Source: Methanospirillum sp. (GTDB lineage: Archaea; Halobacteriota; Methanomicrobia; Methanomicrobiales; Methanospirillaceae). From it: DNA of 6,829 nucleotides. Under the pieces are notes generated by a model that worked only from the letters and a program-made list of their open reading frames with translations, was not told the DNA's origin and did not search any database. Positions 1 through 5,389 of the stretch are shown here, piece by piece. The DNA is taken from the NCBI GenBank assembly GCA_028695895.1, contig JAQVIE010000065.1, forward strand, positions 1 through 6,829, written 5' to 3'. Every line of letters begins with the position of its first letter. Positions within the stretch are counted from its first letter, which is position 1. The position numbers and the translations under genes are program-made.

Positions 1-463
1 GTTCATCAAGATGTGAATCTGTTTCATCAAGTATCAGGAGATCAGGACCTGCAATACAGGCTGTTGCAAATGCAACCAGGATGAGTTCTCCGCCTGAGAG
101 GCAATGCATATCCCTGTCAAGAAGGTGAGTTATGCCAAGGCCATCAGCATATCTCCTTACCTTCTGATCAATTTCCTTGCATGACACCCTGGTAAACCTG
201 AGTGGACTTGCCAGTTCATCGTGTACTCGGGTAAACAGGATGTTCCTGTCAGGATACTCTCCAACCCACCCGATGGTGCATGAAGACGGCTTTTTCCCGT
301 CAATTCTTACCGTGCCGGTTACAGGAGGAAGAATTCCTGACAAAAGCTTTAAAAAAGTGGTCTTACCTGCCCCGTTCGGGCCGGTGATTACTGAAATTCC
401 CGGGTGTATGGTGCAGGACGGAACTGACAGTATACCAGCACTGACCGCACTAATCTCAATCAT
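1..463 (-). CDS. bioM: ECF/ABC transporter ATP-binding subunit, biotin type, partial (C-terminus off the left edge)
   Basis: This is the ATPase that would power biotin uptake through BioY at the cytoplasmic membrane. The first 154 residues are visible. In order they show Walker A GPNGAGKTT (28-36), a Q-loop region WVGEYPDRNILF (66-77), the ABC signature LSGGE (122-126), and Walker B DLLILDE (141-147) with a D-loop-like SHLD (150-153). This order and spacing fit the CbiO/EcfA/BioM family. The ATG at 463 overlaps the bioY stop by 8 bases, so the two are probably translationally coupled; no clear Shine-Dalgarno sequence precedes it. Three positions differ from the usual pattern: the Q-loop has Glu instead of Gln, the signature is followed by LILVA rather than the usual KQRVA-like stretch, and Walker B continues DETD rather than DEPT. 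Walker A and the catalytic Glu are intact. The biotin assignment rests on adjacency to bioY; without it, only a cobalt-type ECF ATPase could be stated. Confidence 0.85.
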   Translation of the reverse strand, partial: MIEISAVSAGILSVPSCTIHPGISVITGPNGAGKTTFLKLLSGILPPVTGTVRIDGKKPSSCTIGWVGEYPDRNILFTRVHDELASPLRFTRVSCKEIDQKVRRYADGLGITHLLDRDMHCLSGGELILVAFATACIAGPDLLILDETDSHLDE

Positions 464-998
464 TGACAGAAAGTTGCATGGTGGTATATGGTTGAATTCG
501 CCTGGCAATCAGAAATGCCGCTGCCGCCTTTATAATATCGCCAGGGATAAATGGGAGCATCCCGGCGATAAAAGCTGCAACCAGGTTCATCGGAACAGAA
601 TAAACCAGCCAGGAAAGGCCAGACAGGTAGATGACCAGGATTCCAAAAACCAGTCCTGCAACCTGTATTTTTTCTGACTTCTGCTCATAAAGCAGACCCA
701 CGATGATTGTAGCAGGGATAAATCCAAGCAGGTATCCTCCAGTTGGTCCTAAAAGCACACCAAGCCCTGCTGTACCGTTATGAAATACCGGAAGTCCGAT
801 TGCACCAAGGATAAGATAAAAAGCCATAGGTATACCTGCATACCGTTTCATTATGGCACCAGTAAGGAGCACGGCCATGGTCTGAAGGGTTATCGGAACA
901 GGAAAAAAAGGAATGGAGATCCAGGAGAAGACGGTGGTCATCGCGATGAAAAGGGTTGTATGGGTGATGATGACAGATCGATGATAATTTCCGGACAT
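456..998 (-). CDS. bioY: BioY, biotin-binding S component of an ECF transporter
   Basis: BioY is an integral membrane protein that captures biotin and works with an ECF ATPase. The 180-residue product is of usual family length and almost entirely hydrophobic, with about six membrane segments. Family hallmarks are the early segment ISIPFFPVPITLQTM, the central loop GPTGGYLLGF and the late motif PFIPGDIIK. The frame is open to a TTG at 1028, but that would overlap birA by 26 bases. The ATG at 998 starts 4 bases after the birA stop and gives the normal BioY N-terminus, so it is preferred. No good Shine-Dalgarno sequence lies just before it; the spacer is AT-rich and the GGAGA further upstream is too distant, which suggests coupling to birA translation. 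The next gene is an ECF ATPase, which supports a biotin uptake role. Confidence 0.93.
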   Translation of the reverse strand: MSGNYHRSVIITHTTLFIAMTTVFSWISIPFFPVPITLQTMAVLLTGAIMKRYAGIPMAFYLILGAIGLPVFHNGTAGLGVLLGPTGGYLLGFIPATIIVGLLYEQKSEKIQVAGLVFGILVIYLSGLSWLVYSVPMNLVAAFIAGMLPFIPGDIIKAAAAFLIARRIQPYTTMQLSVND

Positions 999-1002
999 TT
1001 TA

Positions 1003-1983
1003 TTATATATGAATACAGTCTCCTGCAATGACCTTCTCTATCTTACCATTATCCTTTCTCACGACAAGTGCCCCGTTTGGATCAATATCCACTGCTTCTC
1101 CATCAAAATGTGATCTTAAGGTGACGATTCTGACCCTTCTTCCAATAGTCGAGGAGAAATTCTTCCATTCTCTAATAATCGCATCAAATTCACCCTGAGA
1201 TATCATCTCGTACCGGTTTTCAAACTCTTTCAGAACGGCAGCCAGAAGGACTGCACGGTCAACATCCTGGTTAACCTCCTGGCTGAGTGAGGTCATGGTG
1301 CTTCTGATGGTCTGGTTTAATGATTCAAGATTAACATTTGCGTCAATGCCTATTCCGACAAGACAATATTCTATTTTATTTCCTTCTGCTCCAAGTTCAA
1401 GGAGTATTCCTGCAACTTTCTTATCTCCGATGATGATGTCATTAGGCCACTTGATAAGAGCACCAATATCATACATCTTGCGCACCACACGTGCAACAGA
1501 GACTGATGCTGCCAGGGTTAGCATGAAAAGCCTGTCAATCGGAATTTGAGGCTGGAGAATTATTGTAACCCAGATACCTCCGGCAGGAGATACCCATGCC
1601 CTCCCCATCCTGCCTATTCCACCGGTCTGTTCTTCAGCAATGATGACCATACCGTCCATCTCATCAATGCCACCCTGCTCAGCAAGATCTTTGCCATACC
1701 AGATGGTAGAAGGAATGCTGTCAAAAAACCGCATTCTCCGGCCAATAAACTTTGTTTTCAGATGTTTGTAGATGATATGCGGCCGAAAGTCCTGGTTCTT
1801 ATCATGAAGGATATAACCCTCGTCACCTGATGAGGTGATATCATACCCAAGCTGGCGCAGCTCATTGATGTGTTTCCAGATTGCTGACCTGGAAAGAGAG
1901 AGTGTTTCTGCCATCTCGCCGGTCTCAACTGACTTATCTGATTTTTCAAGAATTTCAAGGACTTTAAATGCCTGCGTATACAT
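1003..1983 (-). CDS. birA: BirA: biotin-[acetyl-CoA-carboxylase] ligase with N-terminal DNA-binding domain
   Basis: BirA forms biotinyl-AMP from biotin and ATP and attaches biotin to carboxylase or decarboxylase carrier proteins. The extra N-terminal domain lets such proteins act as biotin-responsive repressors. The 326-residue product has a winged helix-turn-helix at about residues 4-60 (with LSLSRSAIWKHINELRQLG), then the catalytic domain with the biotin/AMP loop GGIGRMGRAW (about 121-130), KWPNDI (178-183), KVAGILLE (189-196) and GIGIDANV (211-218). A small C-terminal beta domain covers about 280-326. The loop is usually GRGRxGRxW; here the first Arg is Ile, while the Arg matching E. coli R118 is kept. 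The ATG at 1983 is preferred over a GTG at 1992 because GGTGAT lies 4 bases upstream of it. The spacer after the DUF2111 gene is only 5 bases, and bioY follows after 4 bases. Repression of its own operon is an inference; no classical BirA operator was seen. Confidence 0.93.
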   Translation of the reverse strand: MYTQAFKVLEILEKSDKSVETGEMAETLSLSRSAIWKHINELRQLGYDITSSGDEGYILHDKNQDFRPHIIYKHLKTKFIGRRMRFFDSIPSTIWYGKDLAEQGGIDEMDGMVIIAEEQTGGIGRMGRAWVSPAGGIWVTIILQPQIPIDRLFMLTLAASVSVARVVRKMYDIGALIKWPNDIIIGDKKVAGILLELGAEGNKIEYCLVGIGIDANVNLESLNQTIRSTMTSLSQEVNQDVDRAVLLAAVLKEFENRYEMISQGEFDAIIREWKNFSSTIGRRVRIVTLRSHFDGEAVDIDPNGALVVRKDNGKIEKVIAGDCIHI

Positions 1984-1987
1984 TGAT

Positions 1988-1993
1988 ATCACC
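1988..1993 (-). promoter_or_regulatory. Ribosome binding site of birA, overlapping the upstream stop codon
   Basis: GGTGAT matches the archaeal anti-Shine-Dalgarno sequence and ends 4 bases before the ATG at 1983. The TGA stop of the preceding gene (1991-1989) lies inside it, so termination and re-initiation are physically linked. This site decides between the ATG and the upstream GTG as the birA start. Confidence 0.7.
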
Positions 1994-2414
1994 GTTTTGC
2001 ACTGATCTGCTCTGTGGGAAGCGGGCAGGGATCCTGGCCACAGACCTGTTTTATAATGGTGGACTGGTGTTCCATCAGTGTTGCCAGGTCAAATATTCCA
2101 GTTATGTCCACAATTCCAATCGCGGCAAAGACTGCTCCTGTACTATCCTTCAGTGGAGATACGATAACCGGGATCCCTTTATATTGACCTGTTGACGGAG
2201 TAATTTTTCGGATCTCTCCAGTCTTTAATACTTCTTCAAGAACAGGGCCGGAATAGTCATCATCGACAACAATCCCCTTCTCTATCCTAATCCCGTTCTT
2301 TTCAAGAGATCTGGCAGTCACAGGCAATTTTCCCACCATCTCATGAACTGCCATGGAGATTGGTATCCAGTCTGATGGTTCAGAGCTGGCAGATATGGTA
2401 TATCGATTCATCAT
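1989..2414 (-). CDS. DUF2111 family protein, unknown function
   Basis: The 141-residue product resembles DUF2111, a family of small proteins known mainly from methanogenic archaea and without an assigned function. Recognisable blocks are AVHEMVGKLPVTARS (22-36), YSGPVLEEVLKTG (54-66), YKGIPVIVSPLKD (78-90), a hydrophobic AAIGIVDITGIFDLATLMEHQ (97-117) and a C-terminal QVCGQDPCPLPTE (123-135) with two Cys. The alternating beta-type and helix-type pattern recalls small sensory PAS/GAF-like domains, but that is only an impression. No membrane segment or DNA-binding motif is evident. Two ATGs in tandem (2414 and 2411) follow a weak AAGGGAAG sequence; ATG 2351 is a possible later start just before the conserved part. 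The gene follows the amidotransferase-like gene after 28 bases, the longest gap in the operon, and precedes birA by 5 bases. Family recognition is from memory. Confidence 0.78.
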   Translation of the reverse strand: MMNRYTISASSEPSDWIPISMAVHEMVGKLPVTARSLEKNGIRIEKGIVVDDDYSGPVLEEVLKTGEIRKITPSTGQYKGIPVIVSPLKDSTGAVFAAIGIVDITGIFDLATLMEHQSTIIKQVCGQDPCPLPTEQISAKR

Positions 2415-2442
2415 CTTCCCTTAGTTATTCCCTTGTGTCTGA

Positions 2443-3027
2443 TTACAATAATCCTTCGCCTTCACTGGCGCAGAACTCACGGACAAACCGGCGGGATGGA
2501 TATTCATGCAGGCTGGCTACCAGTACCCGTCCTTTTCCATATGATATCTCCATCATGACCGGACCTTTTGGTGCCTGAAGAATTACCTGCCTCTCCTCTT
2601 CCCCGGAAAATGAATTAAGGATTCCATCAATGGAGACTTCATCTGTTTCATCTTCAACAATCGAGACAAGTGGATTATCTTTATGGTATTCAAGTGGTGT
2701 TGTCGCAAATCCATACTGGTAAGAAACCTGGACAGGCAGCCAGTCATATGCATGAGGAATGTCTGCACCTGCTCCAAAAGAAAGGATCGTTCCTCCTTCC
2801 TGGATATATCTCTGTATTCTGGGTTTTATTGCCCGTAATGCAGAAAGAACGTTTGTATGCCCGGGAGATGCAAACCCTGCCGGAACTACAAGACCATTCA
2901 GCCTGCGCCTGAAAAAAGGTGCTGCCAGGAGATGCGGAGTAATAAGTTCACATGAATGTCCACATTCCTCGATGAGGCGGGTAAAGAGCACCGGCCCTTC
3001 CCAGACTACTGCTACCTGCGATGTCAT
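2443..3027 (-). CDS. Glutamine-amidotransferase-like (possibly BPL_N-type) protein lacking the nucleophile Cys
   Basis: The 194-residue soluble product has the outline of a class I amidotransferase-like fold. It opens with a beta strand and GP (QVAVVWEGPVLFTRLI), then GLVVPAGFASPGH (45-57) where such proteins carry PGG, then IQRYIQEGGTILSFGAGAD (71-89) at the nucleophile elbow. Near the C-terminus is YGKGRVLVASLHEYPSRR (163-180), resembling the GKGRV...HPE segment with the catalytic His and Glu. In active members and in the biotin-protein-ligase N-terminal domain (BPL_N) the elbow reads like GxCAGA; here position 85 is Gly, so amidase activity is unlikely. A ligand-binding or regulatory role is inference. 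The ATG at 3027 directly abuts the rtcB stop, with AAGGGAT just upstream as a possible binding site. Its presence in an operon with birA makes a BPL_N relationship attractive but unproven. Confidence 0.72.
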   Translation of the reverse strand: MTSQVAVVWEGPVLFTRLIEECGHSCELITPHLLAAPFFRRRLNGLVVPAGFASPGHTNVLSALRAIKPRIQRYIQEGGTILSFGAGADIPHAYDWLPVQVSYQYGFATTPLEYHKDNPLVSIVEDETDEVSIDGILNSFSGEEERQVILQAPKGPVMMEISYGKGRVLVASLHEYPSRRFVREFCASEGEGLL

Positions 3028-4461
3028 CTATCCCTTGAGCACTCCGAGTGGCTCCAGCCGCGCCACAAGCCTGGATATTCCAAGGTTATGAACCACTGAT
3101 ACCACCTCTGATGATGATTTGTATGCATCAGGGGCTTCTTCTGCTATAGATCCGTCATGAGGTGCTTTAACAATAATTCCCGCCTTTCCAAGGGTTTCCC
3201 TGATATTTTTCCCTTTAATCCTTTTTTTTGCCTGGGAACGTGAGAGAACCCGGCCCGCACCATGACAGGTAGATCCAAATGTCCTTTTCATTGCAATGTC
3301 TGTTCCTTTCAGAAGGTACGAGGATGAACCCATACTGCCAGGGATTATAACCGGTTGACCGGCATTTGCATAATCTGCAGGAACGTCCGGACAACCCGGA
3401 CCAAATGCACGTGTAGCACCCTTGCGGTGAACACAGACTTTTGTCATCTTCCCGTCTACAGCATGTTCTTCTATCTTTGCAACATTGTGGGCAACATCAT
3501 AGACAAGACGGATATCATCATAGTCAATTCCACACATTCTGGTCAGAACATTTCTAATCTGGTGAGTGATTATCTGCCGGTTTGCCCAGGCATAGTTTGC
3601 TGCGGCAGCCATCCCGCCAAAGTAGGCTTTTCCTTCAGGTGATGTGAGAGGGGCACAGGCAAGCTGTTTGTCAGGCAGTGAAATATTGTATTTCGAGACT
3701 GCATTCTCCAGCACCTGTAGATGGTCTGTACATACCTGGTGCCCAAGTCCCCGCGATCCACAGTGGACCATTATGCAGATCTGCCCCTTTTCAACTCCAT
3801 AGGTCTTTGCAGCCTCTTCATCATATATTTCCCCGATGACCTGAATCTCAAGGAAGTGGTTTCCAGCGCCAAGCGTCCCGCACTGCGGCACTCCCCTGGT
3901 TTTTGCCTTCCGTGAAACATGGGCAGGATCTGCTTCTTTCATACAACCCTGCTCCTCGCAGTGGATAATATCATCCTGGTTTCCATAACCCTCATCCACA
4001 GCAAAAGTGGCGCCGCTGGTCATCAGCTTTTCAAGCTGTTTTTCAGACAGGCGAAGAGAAGACCTGGTCCCCACTCCGACAGGAACAGCATCATACAGGT
4101 TATCAAGTATTTCTTTCTTTTTTGCAAGATCTGACTGTTTTAACGGGGTTGTGAGAAGTCTGACACCACAATTTATGTCAAACCCCACACCTCCAGGGGA
4201 TATAACTCCCGAATCATATTCAAAAGCAGCAACGCCACCAATGGGAAAACCGTAACCCCAGTGTATATCTGGCATTGCAAGGGAGCTCTTAACTATTCCT
4301 GGCATGGTAGCTACATTTGCAAGCTGCTGTAAAGCTCCCTCTTCAAGGGTTTTTATAAGTTCATCAGACAGGAAAAACCGGGCAGGAACATGCATTCCGG
4401 GGATAAATCCTACTGGCAGTTCCCATTCATATTCTCCCTTTCTTATTACGCCATTTAACAT
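3028..4461 (-). CDS. rtcB: RtcB, tRNA-splicing RNA ligase (3'-phosphate/5'-OH)
   Basis: RtcB joins RNA ends bearing a 2',3'-cyclic or 3'-phosphate to a 5'-hydroxyl, using GTP and Mn2+. In archaea it seals tRNA exons after intron removal and can act in RNA repair. The 477-residue product is full length and has no intein, unlike the Pyrococcus horikoshii gene. Visible motifs are MPDIHWGYGFPIGG (63-76), the metal-binding GVGFDINCGV with D95 and C98 (91-100), GAGNHF with N201 and H202, VHCGSRGLGHQ with H233, YDVAHNVAK with H325, and STCHGAGR with H400, the expected guanylylated histidine. These positions agree closely with the P. horikoshii numbering (D95, C98, N202, H203, H234, H329, H404). K476 near the end may match the GMP-contacting lysine. 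The gene starts 9 bases after its activator archease, behind GAGGG, and its stop abuts the next ATG. Confidence 0.98.
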   Translation of the reverse strand: MLNGVIRKGEYEWELPVGFIPGMHVPARFFLSDELIKTLEEGALQQLANVATMPGIVKSSLAMPDIHWGYGFPIGGVAAFEYDSGVISPGGVGFDINCGVRLLTTPLKQSDLAKKKEILDNLYDAVPVGVGTRSSLRLSEKQLEKLMTSGATFAVDEGYGNQDDIIHCEEQGCMKEADPAHVSRKAKTRGVPQCGTLGAGNHFLEIQVIGEIYDEEAAKTYGVEKGQICIMVHCGSRGLGHQVCTDHLQVLENAVSKYNISLPDKQLACAPLTSPEGKAYFGGMAAAANYAWANRQIITHQIRNVLTRMCGIDYDDIRLVYDVAHNVAKIEEHAVDGKMTKVCVHRKGATRAFGPGCPDVPADYANAGQPVIIPGSMGSSSYLLKGTDIAMKRTFGSTCHGAGRVLSRSQAKKRIKGKNIRETLGKAGIIVKAPHDGSIAEEAPDAYKSSSEVVSVVHNLGISRLVARLEPLGVLKG

Positions 4462-4467
4462 ACCTGT

Positions 4468-4472
4468 CCCTC
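4468..4472 (-). promoter_or_regulatory. Ribosome binding site of rtcB
   Basis: GAGGG lies 6 bases before the rtcB ATG and overlaps the TGA stop of the archease gene (4473-4471). It supports the ATG at 4461 and coupled synthesis of the ligase and its activator. Confidence 0.65.
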
Positions 4473-4878
4473 ACACATCAAACAATACATCGCAGGTTAA
4501 TTCATTCTGTTCCTGTTTAATCGAGAGACCATGCCAGGAGATACCTTTAACTTCAGTACCTCCTCCATGGACTAAAGGATCAAATGGTTCACCGCGAAGA
4601 ACTGCTTTTATCTCTCCTTCATTAATGAAAAGCTCAAATTCACAGAAGACAAGGTTTCTGACCTCAGATTCGAACAAAAGCTCAGAGAGAAATGCATGAA
4701 GGAGATGTTCCAGTGACGGGCCTGTGACGGTTACAGTAACTTCCTGTACCGGTTTTGCATGTCCCCTGTACATCGTTTTCATAAGGGCATGACCTGCATC
4801 AGCAAAAAGTCCGGCAGGTTCGTCTGCCCTGATATGCATCAATATGTCAGCAGTATGGTCTTTCTCTTCAAAACTCAT
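4471..4878 (-). CDS. Archease, RtcB-activating protein
   Basis: Archease speeds guanylylation of RtcB, allows multiple turnover and broadens its nucleotide use; the metal-binding acidic residues are needed. The 135-residue product has the usual length and both family signatures: the N-terminal FEEKDHTADI (3-12), and a C-terminal TEVKGISWHGLSI (108-120) followed by a terminal acidic LFDV with D134. D11 and D134 are the likely Ca2+-binding residues by family comparison. The start is ATG 4878, which overlaps the upstream stop by one base (TGATG); a TTG one codon earlier is less likely. No separate Shine-Dalgarno sequence is apparent, consistent with coupling to the upstream gene. Position next to rtcB is the usual arrangement in archaea and confirms the assignment. 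Confidence 0.95.
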   Translation of the reverse strand: MSFEEKDHTADILMHIRADEPAGLFADAGHALMKTMYRGHAKPVQEVTVTVTGPSLEHLLHAFLSELLFESEVRNLVFCEFELFINEGEIKAVLRGEPFDPLVHGGGTEVKGISWHGLSIKQEQNELTCDVLFDV

Positions 4879-5189
4879 CAATACTCGTGGTATTCTTCCG
4901 GAAATCCTTCGTCTTTCATTCCAATATGGTAGGGGATCAGGCCCATATGGATGTGGTCAATGTATCTTGCCTGGTACATTGAAATATATATGGTATGTTC
5001 CCCTGCCCTGAGTGCAAGGTCACTTGGTTTTGGCGGCTTATATGATATGGGGAGAAGTATCGGTCCGCCACAGGAAGTGGAAATTCGAAAATCCGTGTTA
5101 CGCTTTTTCAAATACTCAATTACCTCGTCATCCACATGGATAGAGTGATAACTATTCTCTTCGTACAGGCAGGCTTTTAGATCGGACAT
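4878..5189 (-). CDS. Hypothetical protein at the head of the archease-rtcB operon
   Basis: I do not recognise this 103-residue protein with certainty. It appears soluble, with no signal peptide or membrane segment. It begins MSDLKACLYEEN, has a helix-like stretch VDDEVIEYLKKRN (19-31), then STSCGGPILLPISYKPPKP (37-55) rich in Pro and Gly, a strand-like AGEHTIYISMYQARYI (62-77) and an acidic, aromatic tail ending FPEEYHEY. Cys 7 and Cys 40 are the only cysteines. The content is protein-like, the frame is closed directly upstream by TAG, and the stop overlaps the archease ATG by one base, so it is very likely a real gene. No Shine-Dalgarno sequence precedes the ATG at 5189. Being the first gene in an operon with archease and RtcB makes a role in RNA ligation or repair possible, but this is only guilt by association. 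Confidence 0.82.
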   Translation of the reverse strand: MSDLKACLYEENSYHSIHVDDEVIEYLKKRNTDFRISTSCGGPILLPISYKPPKPSDLALRAGEHTIYISMYQARYIDHIHMGLIPYHIGMKDEGFPEEYHEY

Positions 5190-5213
5190 CTAAAACAGAT
5201 AATACCGGAGGGG

Positions 5214-5234
5214 AAAAAAGGGTTGTGCCAACCC
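5214..5234 (-). terminator. Hairpin plus T6 tract, intrinsic-terminator-like, in the presumed 5' leader of the minus-strand operon
   Basis: On the minus strand a perfect 6-bp stem GGGTTG / CAACCC with a 3-base GCA loop is followed at once by TTTTTT and then CCCC. The first gene of the operon begins about 25 bases further on. This layout would stop or pause transcription entering from the right. As the only upstream genes are on the other strand, it is either a leader attenuator or the end of a short minus-strand RNA. Archaeal termination depends mainly on the T tract, so the hairpin may be incidental. Confidence 0.45.
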
Positions 5235-5276
5235 AGGTTTATCTTCATCTTCCTGCGCTGATTATCCTGACCATCC

Positions 5277-5285
5277 TTATCTATA
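5277..5285 (-). promoter_or_regulatory. Candidate TATA box for the minus-strand operon
   Basis: TATAGATAA on the minus strand is the best TATA-like string upstream of the hairpin. Transcription would be expected about 25 bases downstream, near 5256, giving a leader of about 65 bases that contains the hairpin and T tract. No strong BRE element is visible, so the call is tentative. Confidence 0.25.
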
Positions 5286-5305
5286 GTCACCAGGTAAAGA
5301 ATAAC

Positions 5306-5314
5306 TAATAATAT
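5306..5314 (+). promoter_or_regulatory. Candidate TATA box for secFD
   Basis: TAATAATAT on the plus strand would place a transcription start near 5333-5337, about 55 bases before secF and close to the first ATG of the short upstream frame. A weaker alternative, TTTAATG at 5357-5363, would fit a leaderless secF message. Neither has a convincing BRE. Confidence 0.22.
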
Positions 5315-5389
5315 CAGGCCCGGATTACTTATGTTCCGGATGATCCTGCTCAATGGTTTAATGAGCATGAAATTCCAACTCTTCTGCAC

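Larger units (their letters stand above)
5190..5389. other. Divergent intergenic spacer between the rtcB-birA operon and secFD
   Basis: These 200 bases should hold the promoters of both operons. On the minus strand there is a hairpin with a T tract (5214-5234) and an AT-rich TATA-like element at 5277-5285. On the plus strand there is TAATAATAT at 5306-5314 and a 20-codon frame (5331-5393) that overlaps the secF start. A minus-strand frame across the whole spacer (GTG at 5389 to 5177) contains a hydrophobic stretch but has no family resemblance or binding site, and is not taken as a gene. No palindromic operator of the bacterial BirA type was found. Confidence 0.8.

Noticed and set aside
177..677. 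Long plus-strand open frame (166 codons) at the left end
   Set aside because: It lies opposite the ATPase and bioY genes, both of which have clear family motifs; its translation has no recognisable domain.
1000..1012. TATATAATAAA-like string before bioY as an internal promoter
   Set aside because: It sits at the birA stop; transcription would start about 25 bases downstream, inside bioY past its start codon.
3028..4461. Intein in rtcB, as in Pyrococcus
   Set aside because: All motifs run with normal spacing over 477 residues; there is no insertion.
5290..5320. Possible BirA operator in the AT-rich part of the spacer
   Set aside because: TTATTAGTTATT is a direct repeat, not the inverted repeat expected for a dimeric BirA site, and no TTGTAAACC-like half-site occurs.
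5177..5389. Minus-strand frame across the divergent spacer, with an inner ATG giving a 23-residue peptide ending CFRCPI
   Set aside because: It starts with GTG or a poorly spaced ATG, covers the hairpin and overlaps the next gene start; no family resemblance. A leader peptide cannot be excluded but is not supported.
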